This document shows positions 18,804-25,903 of a DNA stretch of 64,000 bases, one piece after another (position 1 is the stretch's first letter; the number at the start of each line of letters is the position of its first letter). The DNA is from Hyphomonadaceae bacterium JAD_PAG50586_4 (GTDB taxonomy: Bacteria > Pseudomonadota > Alphaproteobacteria > Caulobacterales > Aquidulcibacteraceae). The DNA lies in contig CP096134.1 of the NCBI GenBank assembly GCA_023242925.1, forward strand, positions 806,001 through 870,000, in the 5' to 3' direction. Made by a program: the position numbers and the translations under genes. The notes beneath the pieces are model-generated. The model saw nothing but the letters and a program-made list of their open reading frames with translations. It was not told where the DNA came from and did no database searches.

Positions 18804-18911
18804 GTCGTTCCGGGGCGGTCTCACGAAGTGAGAGCGAGCCCGGAACCCAGGGGCCGATGTACTGCCGTTTGCCCCTAGGTTCTGGATCGCGCTCCGCGCG
18901 TCCGGAATGAC
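18804..18911. repeat. intergenic imperfect palindrome
   Basis: The 131-base gap after the esterase gene is filled by a long imperfect inverted repeat: GTCGTTCCGG at its left end answers CCGGAATGAC at its right end, and GGAACCCAGGGGC (from 18842) answers GCCCCTAGGTTCT (from 18871). Inner hairpin TCTCACGAAGTGAGA is also present. This resembles the dispersed non-coding palindromic elements found between genes in many alphaproteobacterial genomes. No second copy is present in the window, so dispersed status is inferred. Confidence 0.6.
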
Positions 18912-18919
18912 GAGCGGTG

Positions 18920-19183
18920 CTAGCGCCGCCCGCGAAAGGCGAGTCCGAGCGCTGAAACGATATTCGCGAACACGAACCAAATAACGATCAGATAGAGCAC
19001 CACCTCAGCATCATCGTCGCCAGTGTGATCGATCCAATAAAAATAAAGTACCAGCCACAGCCAAGACAACAAGGCCAGCGGTACGCCCACCGCAGCCAGT
19101 GCACCGCGCCATCCGAAGCGATACGCGACAAAGAACAGCGCTGCCGCGATCGCCAATCCGAATAGCGGCAGCACAAAGCTCAT
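18920..19183 (-). CDS. small three-helix membrane protein
   Basis: 87 residues with three hydrophobic segments (about 3-21, 27-49 and 62-82) and few charges, ending in GRR. It starts 3 bases after the stop of the ABC-2 permease gene and on the same strand, so the two are probably one transcript. I do not recognise a family. It may be an accessory of the permease or unrelated. Confidence 0.65.
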   Translation of the reverse strand: MSFVLPLFGLAIAAALFFVAYRFGWRGALAAVGVPLALLSWLWLVLYFYWIDHTGDDDAEVVLYLIVIWFVFANIVSALGLAFRGRR

Positions 19184-19186
19184 CGC

Positions 19187-19999
19187 CTAACTCCGCAACC
19201 GATACCCGCTCTTCAGCATCGCCCAGCACGCCCAGCAGAGCGCGAGCGTGATGCCGAGCGACCAGAGCGCGCCCGCAAGCAGCGGCGCGTCGTGGTGGCC
19301 GATAAAGCCATAGCGGAAGCCGTCGATCAGGAAGAACACCGGGTTCAAGTGCGAGAACGTCTTGAACGGTTCGGGCAGCACGTCGGTTGAGTAGAACGTG
19401 CCGGAGAGGAACGTCAGCGGCACGACGATGAAATTCGTTACCGCGGCGATATGGTCGAATTTGTCCGACCAGATGCCGCCGATCAGGCCAATGGCGCCGA
19501 ACATCACCGACGCCACGATCGCGTAATAGATCGCCACCAACGGGTGCGCCGGCATCACGTTCGCCAGCCACGCAATCGCGACGAGACTGACCGCGCCCAC
19601 CAAAATCCCGCGCGCCGCGGCGCCGACGATAAACGCGATCGTGAGCTCCAGCGCTGAGAGCGGCGGCATCAGAAAGTCCACGGAATTGCCCTGCACCTTG
19701 GCGATCACGATCGACGACGACGAATTCTGAAACGCGTTCGACAGGATCGACATCATCACGAGACCCGCCGCCAAGCCGTCAGCGTAAGCGCGGTCCGAGC
19801 CCGGCCAATTGCCGTCCCGCAGCACCAGGCCAAACACCATCATGAAAAGCAGCGTCTGGATCAGAGGCGCGAACACGGTCTGCGCGCCGACCTTCAGGAA
19901 GCGCTTGATTTCGCGCGCCACGAGAGTCTGCAGCCCCAACCAATTCACAGATCCGTAGCGGCGAGAGGTCAGCGGGGCTGTGGAGACCTGGGTGTCCAT
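19187..19999 (-). CDS. ABC-2 type transporter permease
   Basis: 270-residue inner-membrane permease of the ABC-2 family (YadH/NodJ-like), with six hydrophobic segments and the LVAREIKRFLKVGAQTVFAP N-terminal amphipathic region plus the FLSGTFYSTDVLPEP loop characteristic of the family. Such proteins export polysaccharides, lipids or drugs with a separate ATPase. No ATPase gene adjoins it here, so its partner must be encoded elsewhere. ATG 19999 (MDTQVSTAP) is preferred; an upstream in-frame start near 20053 would run into the gcrA control region. Confidence 0.88.
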   Translation of the reverse strand: MDTQVSTAPLTSRRYGSVNWLGLQTLVAREIKRFLKVGAQTVFAPLIQTLLFMMVFGLVLRDGNWPGSDRAYADGLAAGLVMMSILSNAFQNSSSSIVIAKVQGNSVDFLMPPLSALELTIAFIVGAAARGILVGAVSLVAIAWLANVMPAHPLVAIYYAIVASVMFGAIGLIGGIWSDKFDHIAAVTNFIVVPLTFLSGTFYSTDVLPEPFKTFSHLNPVFFLIDGFRYGFIGHHDAPLLAGALWSLGITLALCWACWAMLKSGYRLRS

Positions 20000-20020
20000 A
20001 CGCAGAACATGCCTTTCATA

Positions 20021-20157
20021 GATTCTTAATGAGTCTGAGTGCTCGTTAACCATGAGCAAGGGGCCAAGCGCCCGTTTGTATTGGAAATAGTGAGTCGGGG
20101 CTTGTGCATCAGCCCTGGGAGAAGCGGGGAGTGATTCGGTTGGTAACTTGGGGATAA
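20021..20157. promoter_or_regulatory. gcrA control region: GANTC cluster, CtrA-like and DnaA-like sites
   Basis: Four GANTC sites occur in 117 bases (20021 GATTC, 20031 GAGTC, 20092 GAGTC, 20133 GATTC). GANTC is the target of the cell-cycle methylase CcrM and of GcrA-dependent promoters. TTAACCAT at 20046-20053 is a known CtrA half-site variant, and TTATCCCCA on the minus strand (20149-20157) differs from a DnaA box by one base. TTGACA at 20199-20204 is a possible -35. In Caulobacter gcrA is activated by DnaA and repressed by CtrA. All assignments here are motif matches. Confidence 0.5.
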
Positions 20158-20274
20158 CACTAGCTCTGGTATATCCCCATATGTTGCAGACCTATTAGTT
20201 GACACTTTAGCGAAATGAGCGAATTTAGCCGCCACCCAAGTGAGAGCTTGGGCCATGGGCAAAGGGGCTTGAAC

Positions 20275-20784
20275 ATGGGTTGGAATGAAGAGCGCGTAGC
20301 GCTTCTACGCAAGCTGTGGGCAGAGGGGCTGTCCGCAAGCCAAATCGCTAAACAACTAGGCGGGGTCACCCGCAATGCCGTGATCGGTAAAGTGCACCGC
20401 CTTGGTTTGGCGGGCCGCGCGACACCGTCCCGCCCGGCGAAACGTCCGGTTCGTGCGGCTCGCCCGCGCGTGATTGGGCCGACTGCGCCGCGCCTGCGGC
20501 CGCCGTCCAGCCATATGCCGGCTGTGGTTATTCCCGATCTCGAGCCGATGCGGCTTGAGGATGGCAAGGCCGCCTCCGTGCTGACGCTCAACGAGAGCAT
20601 GTGCAAATACCCGATTGGCGACCCGACCGACGTGAACTTCGCTTTCTGCGGCCGTGGCTCCTCTGGTGGTCCGTACTGCGCTGACCATGCGCGTCTGGCC
20701 TACCAGCCGAGCCAAGCCAAGAAGCGTCGCGCCGCTGGCGCGCCGGATGAGCTTCGCCGGATGATGCGCCTCTCTGCGATGTAA
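20275..20784 (+). CDS. gcrA: GcrA cell-cycle regulator
   Basis: 169-residue alphaproteobacterial regulator that binds RNA polymerase sigma-70 holoenzyme and activates promoters with methylated GANTC sites. The N-terminal helix-turn-helix is highly typical (WNEERVALLRKLW, then SASQIAKQLGGVTRNAVIGK). A basic Pro-rich linker follows, and the C-terminal domain has the CKYPIGDP and CADHARLAY segments for sigma binding. ATG 20275 has AAAGGGG upstream; an in-frame start at 20215 is not conserved. A hairpin terminator follows. Confidence 0.96.
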   Translation: MGWNEERVALLRKLWAEGLSASQIAKQLGGVTRNAVIGKVHRLGLAGRATPSRPAKRPVRAARPRVIGPTAPRLRPPSSHMPAVVIPDLEPMRLEDGKAASVLTLNESMCKYPIGDPTDVNFAFCGRGSSGGPYCADHARLAYQPSQAKKRRAAGAPDELRRMMRLSAM

Positions 20785-20807
20785 GCAGCTCAACCCTGCA
20801 CTTGAAT

Positions 20808-20835
20808 GCCGCGATCGCAAGGTCGCGGCGTTTTT
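20808..20835 (+). terminator. intrinsic terminator after gcrA
   Basis: Stem GCCGCGA/TCGCGGC (20808-20814, 20823-20829) with an 8-base loop, then a G and five T. It lies 23 bases after the gcrA stop. Confidence 0.8.
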
Positions 20836-20874
20836 GTGTGGGCAATTGCTCGGCGCGCCGCGCTAGAACGCGGC

Positions 20875-21539
20875 ATGAAACCGCGCGAACTGATCGGCAC
20901 GGCCATCGTGCCCGGCGGCGAAGAGCTCCGCCTCTATCGCCGCGATGGCGATTTCATGATCGTGCTCGGCGGCAATGAGCTGATGAGCAGCCGCATGAGC
21001 GGCTCCGAAGAAGCGCTCGCCTGGATGACATGCGGGCGGTTGCGCGGGCGCACGGCGCCGCACCTCCTCATCGGCGGCTACGGCATGGGCTTCACGCTCC
21101 GCGCCGCACTCGGCGTGCTCGGCCCAGAGGCGCGCGTGACGGTCGCCGAGCTTGTGCGGGAAATCCTTGATTGGGCGCGCGGGCCTATGGCCGCGCTCAG
21201 CGCAAACGGCCTCGACGATCCGCGCGTCGCGCTCGTCGTGGATGATGTCGCTGACGCCATCCGCGCAGGCGCCCAGCGCTATGACGCGATCCTGCTCGAC
21301 GTCGACAACGGCCCCGAGGGCTCGCGCGCGCGCAAAACGATCGGCTCTATTCGGCGAGTGGGCTTGCCGCAGCGAAGGCCGCGCTGAAGCCGGGTGGCGT
21401 GCTGGCGATCTGGTCCGCAGGGCCGGACGCCAGTTTTGCGCGGCGCCTCAGGCATGTCGGCTTCAAGGTCGAAGAGGTCGAGGTGCGCGCCCGCGCCGGC
21501 AAAGGCGCGCGCCACGTCATTTGGTTCGCGACCGCTTGA
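20875..21539 (+). pseudogene. spermidine synthase-like methyltransferase, frame broken
   Basis: About 221 residues when the frame is repaired. It has a Rossmann methyltransferase core (HLLIGGYGMGFTLRAAL, then VTVAEL as the acidic strand end, and YDAILLDVDNGPEG), as in spermidine-synthase-like proteins of unknown substrate. After GPEG the frame is lost in a GC repeat (about 21321-21335); the next frame continues NDRLYSASGLAAAKAALKPGG and VLAIWSAGPD to a TGA at 21539. One missing base accounts for everything. ATG 20875 (MKPRELIG) is the likely start. It could be a sequencing error rather than a dead gene. Confidence 0.7.
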
Positions 21540-21592
21540 TCGCACGCGCACGCTGGTCGAAGCTTGGCGCGAAAGAAGAGGGAGGAAACTCA

Positions 21593-21885
21593 GTGATCGG
21601 TGTTATCGCGACCATGAAAGTGAAGGCGGATCAAACCGCGCCGTTCGAAGCCGCGATGCGCGAACTCGTCGCCGCCACGCGCGCCAACGAACCAGGCGTC
21701 ACCACCTATCATTTCTGCCGCTCGCAAAAGAACCGACGACCTACGTCGTCATGGAGATGTACGCAGACCAAGCCACGCTGGATTCCCACATGGCCTCCGA
21801 ATGGTTCCGCAGCGCTGGCCCAAAACTGATGCCATGCTTGGCCGAACGGCCACTCCTCGAGAAATTTGATCCGATCGAGCCGTAA
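21593..21885 (+). pseudogene. antibiotic biosynthesis monooxygenase (ABM) domain protein, frame broken
   Basis: Small dimeric ferredoxin-like protein of the ABM/quinol monooxygenase YgiN family, about 97 residues after repair. It starts with GTG 21593 behind GGAGG and reads MIGVIATMKVKADQTAPFEA up to HFCRSQK. At a run of four A (21726-21729) the frame slips; with one more A it continues EPTTYVVMEMYADQATLDSH and ends LEKFDPIEP. The cofactor-free or haem-related role in this family varies and is not predictable here. Probably an intact gene with a homopolymer error. Confidence 0.7.
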
Positions 21886-21957
21886 GCGGCGCACTTCTCA
21901 ATCATCTCGTATCGGCTGAGCGCATGCGCGTGGTGACAAAGCTTGCATATCCAATAA

Positions 21958-21981
21958 TTCGATGATACTGGAAATGTCGAA
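21958..21981 (+). promoter_or_regulatory. candidate ArsR operator at arsR start
   Basis: TTCGA (21958-21962) and TCGAA (21977-21981) form an inverted repeat directly before the arsR ATG. TTGCAT (21943-21948) and TGATACT (21963-21969) are possible promoter elements. An ArsR dimer bound here would block transcription. Motif evidence only. Confidence 0.4.
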
Positions 21982-22317
21982 ATGAAGACTGGTGACGCCG
22001 TCTCTGCCCTTGGGGCGCTTGCCAACGAGCATCGCCTCGCTCTGTTTCGCTTCCTTGTGCAGGCGGGGCCGGAGGGACGTGCGGCAGGCGCGATCGCCGA
22101 GAAGCTGGAGATGCCGGCGTCGTCGCTCTCGTTTCACCTCGCCCACCTCACGCGCGCAGGGCTCATCGTGCAGCGGCGTGAAAGCCGCTCGTTGATCTAT
22201 TCGGCCGATTTTGCCGCGATGAACGGGCTTGTCGGTTTTCTCACCGAAAATTGCTGCGGCGGCGCTTCGTGCGCGCCCGTAGCGCAATCCGCACCCAAGA
22301 AGAGGAAAGCGTCATGA
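21982..22317 (+). CDS. arsR: ArsR-family arsenite-responsive repressor
   Basis: 111-residue winged-helix repressor. The DNA-binding region (MPASSLSFHLAHLTRAGLI) matches ArsR/SmtB proteins. Cys91, Cys92 and Cys97 in ENCCGGASC near the C-terminus are well placed to bind As(III), as in C-terminal-type ArsR sensors, instead of the classic CVC in the DNA-binding helix. It heads a four-gene operon and overlaps arsI by 4 bases. Likely represses its own operon until arsenite binds. Confidence 0.93.
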   Translation: MKTGDAVSALGALANEHRLALFRFLVQAGPEGRAAGAIAEKLEMPASSLSFHLAHLTRAGLIVQRRESRSLIYSADFAAMNGLVGFLTENCCGGASCAPVAQSAPKKRKAS

Positions 22318-22778
22318 AACGCCTGCACGTGCATGTCGGGGTGAACGATCTCGATCAATCGATCCGGTTCTATTCGCATCTCTTCGCCGCCGAGCCGAGT
22401 GTGAGGAAGCCTGATTACGCAAAATGGATGCTCGACGATCCGCGCGTGAATTTCGCGATCTCGTATCGTCCGGATGCAGGCGGCGTCCGCCACCTCGGCA
22501 TCCAAGCCGAGACCCAAGACGAATTGCAGGAGGTCTATGCGCGTTTGAAGCAGGCTGACGGTCCGACCTTGGAGGAGGGCGAGACGACATGCTGCTACGC
22601 AAAATCTGAAAAGACTTGGATCGCCGATCCGCAAGGCGTCACCTGGGAAACATTTTTGACTACGGGTGAAGCCACAACGTATGGCGGCGGCGCTGAGGGT
22701 GCTGCGCCTGAATCGCACGCGGCCACCAAGCCGCCTTCGCCGTGCTGCACGCCGCGCAAGATGGACAGCGCGGTATGA
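22314..22778 (+). CDS. arsI: ArsI/CadI-family VOC protein, probable C-As lyase
   Basis: 154-residue vicinal-oxygen-chelate enzyme. ArsI cleaves the carbon-arsenic bond of trivalent organoarsenicals using Fe(II) and oxygen. The adjacent pair Cys93-Cys94 in ETTCCYAKSEKTW is the As(III)-binding signature of ArsI/CadI. His8, His60 and Glu112 are candidate metal ligands. The C-terminal 30 residues are Cys/Pro-rich (PSPCCTPRK) and may be flexible. Starts and stops overlap with arsR and arsC by 4 bases. The related CadI is a cadmium-induced protein; the arsenic context favours ArsI. Confidence 0.88.
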   Translation: MKRLHVHVGVNDLDQSIRFYSHLFAAEPSVRKPDYAKWMLDDPRVNFAISYRPDAGGVRHLGIQAETQDELQEVYARLKQADGPTLEEGETTCCYAKSEKTWIADPQGVTWETFLTTGEATTYGGGAEGAAPESHAATKPPSPCCTPRKMDSAV

Positions 22779-23302
22779 GCGCAGAAGCAGCGGACCGGCC
22801 GTACAACGTGCTCTTCCTGTGCACCGGCAATTCCGCGCGCTCGATCATGGCGGAAGCGATTTTGCAGCGCATGGGCGCGGGCAGTTTCAATGCGTTTTCG
22901 GCGGGCTCAGATCCGAAAGGCGCGGTGAACCCGCATGCGCTGCAGCTCTTGCAGCGCTTCAATTATAAGATCGATCAGTTTCGTTCGAAATCATGGGATG
23001 AGTTCGCGCGACCGGGCGCGCCGCCGCTCGATTTCGTGTTCACCGTTTGCGACAACGCTGCGGGCGAGGTGTGCCCGATCTGGCCGGGCCAACCGATGAG
23101 CGCGCACTGGGGCGTGCCTGATCCGCCGGCCGTGGAAGGCTCTGAAGCGGAGGTCGCGGCGGCGTTTCTCGACGCGTATGGGCGTCTGGCGAACCGCATT
23201 GAGATATTCGTCAACCTACCGATCGCGAGCCTGGATCGGCTGACGCTGCAAAAGCGGCTCACCGATATCGGCAAATCGAAAGACCACGCGAAGGACGCAT
23301 AA
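22775..23302 (+). CDS. arsC: arsenate reductase, LMW-phosphatase type
   Basis: 175 residues. Reduces As(V) to As(III) for export. The phosphatase loop CTGNSARS has nucleophile Cys16 and Arg22, and the general-acid loop is WGVPDPPAVEG. The thioredoxin-coupled class also has later Cys residues, here Cys in FTVCDNAAGEVCPIWPG. It overlaps arsI by 4 bases and is followed after 6 bases by acr3. Start ATG 22775 fits the overlap pattern and the family N-terminus. Confidence 0.93.
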   Translation: MSAEAADRPYNVLFLCTGNSARSIMAEAILQRMGAGSFNAFSAGSDPKGAVNPHALQLLQRFNYKIDQFRSKSWDEFARPGAPPLDFVFTVCDNAAGEVCPIWPGQPMSAHWGVPDPPAVEGSEAEVAAAFLDAYGRLANRIEIFVNLPIASLDRLTLQKRLTDIGKSKDHAKDA

Positions 23303-23308
23303 CACGCC

Positions 23309-24376
23309 ATGTCGATATTTGAGCGCTACCTCACGCTCTGGGTCGTCTGCTGCATGCTGGCGGGCATCGCGCTTGGTCAGCTTCTTCCGCAGCCCTTCGC
23401 GCAGCTTGCGGCGTTCGAAGTCGCGCGCGTGAACATACCCGTAGCCGGTCTCGTCTGGCTAATGATCATACCGATGTTGGCGAAAATCGATTTCGCTGCG
23501 TTGCGTAAAGTTGGGAAATATTGGCGCGGCATCGGCGTCACACTGTTTGTCAACTGGGCGGTGAAGCCGTTCTCGATGGCGCTGTTGGGGTGGCTCTTCA
23601 TCGGCTATATTTTCCGCGACTATCTGCCTGCGGATCAGGTCAATTCCTACATCGCGGGACTTATCATCTTGGCGGCCGCGCCGTGCACGGCGATGGTCTT
23701 CGTCTGGTCCAACCTCACCAAGGGCGAACCGCACTTCGCGCTGAGCCAAGTGGCGCTCAACGATGCGATTATGATCATCGCGTTTGCGCCGATTGTTGCT
23801 TTGCTGCTTGGGCTTTCCGCAATCACCGTACCCTGGGAAACGTTGGCGCTCTCGGTGGCGCTTTATATTCTGGCGCCGGTGATCATCGGCCAAGTGCTGC
23901 GCAGCCTCGCTTTGCGATCTGGCGGCGAACCCGCGTTGTCACGCTCATTGGTGGTTCTCCAGCCATTGTCGCTGATCGCGCTCTTGGCCACCTTGGTGCT
24001 GCTGTTCGCCTTTCAAGGCGAACAAATCATCGCGCAGCCTCTGATTATTGCACTCCTGGCAGTGCCGATCTTGATCCAGGTCTATTTCAATTCCGGTCTC
24101 GCTTATTTGCTCAATCGCTGGGGCGGTGAGGCGCATTGCATCGCGGGGCCATCGGCGCTGATTGGCGCCAGTAATTTTTTCGAATTGGCGGTCGCTGCCG
24201 CGATCAGTCTTTTTGGCCTCAATTCGGGTGCGGCGCTCGCCACGATCGTTGGCGTGCTCGTGGAGGTGCCGGTGATGTTGTCGGTCGTTTATATCGTGAA
24301 CCGCAGCAAGAATTGGTACGAAAGGGGTCTGCGCAAAACTATCGCGCAGCGCCCTGACGCGCAGCCCAAGCTGTGA
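23309..24376 (+). CDS. acr3: ACR3-family arsenite efflux permease
   Basis: 355-residue inner-membrane arsenite/H+ antiporter with ten hydrophobic segments. Family marks include the N-terminal FERYLTLWV, LVWLMIIPMLAKIDF, the Cys-containing AAAPCTAMVFVWS (essential Cys in helix 4) and the GASNFFELAVAAAISLFG segment. Last gene of the ars operon. Its 3' end overlaps the convergent ELM1-family gene by 38 bases. Confidence 0.95.
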   Translation: MSIFERYLTLWVVCCMLAGIALGQLLPQPFAQLAAFEVARVNIPVAGLVWLMIIPMLAKIDFAALRKVGKYWRGIGVTLFVNWAVKPFSMALLGWLFIGYIFRDYLPADQVNSYIAGLIILAAAPCTAMVFVWSNLTKGEPHFALSQVALNDAIMIIAFAPIVALLLGLSAITVPWETLALSVALYILAPVIIGQVLRSLALRSGGEPALSRSLVVLQPLSLIALLATLVLLFAFQGEQIIAQPLIIALLAVPILIQVYFNSGLAYLLNRWGGEAHCIAGPSALIGASNFFELAVAAAISLFGLNSGAALATIVGVLVEVPVMLSVVYIVNRSKNWYERGLRKTIAQRPDAQPKL

Positions 24377-25346
24377 GGACGGCGGCGGCGACACGGTCGG
24401 TTTCCAAGAGCGGCGGGTAGGACCAACTTTCCAGCACGCCAGTGAAACGGCGTGAACAGCCGCGGCGCGCGAGGCTGCGATGGAACGCGTCGAGCTTGCC
24501 GCCGCTGCCATCGACATCAAGCACGTGGATCGGCTTGGCCGTGGCGGCGGCTTCGGTGGCCATGTTCACGCTGTCTGCGGTGACGAAGACATGGTCGGCC
24601 GCACCCAACATGGCGAAATAAGGGTTCACGCCCTCGGTCTCGTAGAACACGGCGCAGTGCGGCGCGAGATAGGTGCGAAATTGCATGCGCGCGGGCTCGC
24701 CTGTGCGCCTCGAGAGCGTCACCATTAAGGAGCCGCCGGTTTCGCGTTGCACTTTGACAAGGGCGTCAGCGATCGTGCGCGCGCGCTTGGCGGAGATGTT
24801 TTGGCGCTTGGACTTGCCGCCGATCAGTACAGCGAAGCGCGGGCCGGGAAGCTCGTCGAGCGATTGGGGGTAATCGAGCACGGCTTGATCGAGACGATCT
24901 GGCGTCACGCGGTGACATGCGCCCACGGTGGAAAGCACGTTCGAGCCTTCAAGCTCATCGTGAACGGGCGGCGCGACCACGTCGAACTCGCGCGGGTTCA
25001 CACGCGGATCTTGCAGCTGGACCACGAAAGTCTTGGCGTTCGACCATTGCTTCACACCGAGTGCGAACGGGATCGAGGTGCGGCCGCAGCCGATGAAGAT
25101 GTCCGGCCATGGCGGATTGATGGGATCGGACTGGAGCGCAAGGGCCTGGCGCGGGCCGGGCACAAAGCCAGGCGGAAACCACGACCACGGCGTGCGAAGG
25201 CTCACCCGTTTTGTTGTCAAAAGCACGGGCGCGCGGCGGCCAATGGCTTCGCCAAGCCCCAGCGCTTGGTTCTCGATCCCGGCGCGACCGTCGCTGACCA
25301 CCCAAATTTTGATGGGTTCGGCGGGCTGGAAGCCGACGCTTCTCAT
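24339..25346 (-). CDS. ELM1 family protein
   Basis: 335-residue protein of the family that includes plant mitochondrial fission factor ELM1, common in alphaproteobacteria and resembling a glycosyltransferase-like two-domain fold. Typical segments are IWVVSDGRAGIENQALGLGE at the start, PDIFIGCGRTSIPFA, and the later AADHVFVTADSVNMATEA with IHVLDVDG. The bacterial role is not established; an envelope sugar function has been suggested for relatives. It lies 26 bases upstream-to-downstream of greA on the same strand order (greA first). Confidence 0.85.
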   Translation of the reverse strand: MRSVGFQPAEPIKIWVVSDGRAGIENQALGLGEAIGRRAPVLLTTKRVSLRTPWSWFPPGFVPGPRQALALQSDPINPPWPDIFIGCGRTSIPFALGVKQWSNAKTFVVQLQDPRVNPREFDVVAPPVHDELEGSNVLSTVGACHRVTPDRLDQAVLDYPQSLDELPGPRFAVLIGGKSKRQNISAKRARTIADALVKVQRETGGSLMVTLSRRTGEPARMQFRTYLAPHCAVFYETEGVNPYFAMLGAADHVFVTADSVNMATEAAATAKPIHVLDVDGSGGKLDAFHRSLARRGCSRRFTGVLESWSYPPLLETDRVAAAVLTAWAARQGAAR

Positions 25347-25371
25347 CGGTCCAGCTCCGCCTGATCCAGGC

Positions 25372-25845
25372 TCAGAGGTACTTCACCTTGACGATCTCGT
25401 ATGACTTGGCGCCGCCAGGGGCCATGACCTCAACGACGTCGCCTTCTTCCTTGCCAATCATCGCGCGCGCCAGCGGAGAGGTGATGGAGACCTTGCCGGC
25501 TTTCACGTCGGCTTCGTCTTCGCCGACGATCTTATACTTTGATTTATCACCGGAATCTTCGTCGACCAGATTTACCGTCGCGCCGAATTTGACCTGTTTG
25601 CCGGAAAGCTTTGACACGTCGATGATCTGCGAGCGGGCGATCTTGTCTTCGATCTCAGCCACACGGGTCTCGATGAAGGCTTGGCGCTCCTTGGCGGCGT
25701 GATATTCGGCGTTCTCGGAAAGGTCGCCGTGGGCGCGCGCTTCCGCGATCGCCTGGATCACCGAGGGGCGCTCTTCCGTCTTGAGACGCTTCAGCTCTGC
25801 GTCGAGGGCCTGATAACCCTCGGCGGTCATTGGAATTTTTTCCAT
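25372..25845 (-). CDS. greA: transcription elongation factor GreA
   Basis: 157 residues. Rescues backtracked RNA polymerase by stimulating transcript cleavage. The N-terminal coiled coil includes [20 protein letters not shown] and the acidic tip [13 protein letters not shown]; the C-terminal FKBP-like domain contains [14 protein letters not shown]. Length and sequence are standard. It follows carB by 58 bases on the same strand. Confidence 0.97.
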   Translation of the reverse strand: MEKIPMTAEGYQALDAELKRLKTEERPSVIQAIAEARAHGDLSENAEYHAAKERQAFIETRVAEIEDKIARSQIIDVSKLSGKQVKFGATVNLVDEDSGDKSKYKIVGEDEADVKAGKVSITSPLARAMIGKEEGDVVEVMAPGGAKSYEIVKVKYL

Positions 25846-25903
25846 GGGTATGTGTATTTAGTCCGTCTAGGAAGGAGAAATCTGTATCTGCGCCGGCCCC
25901 GCG

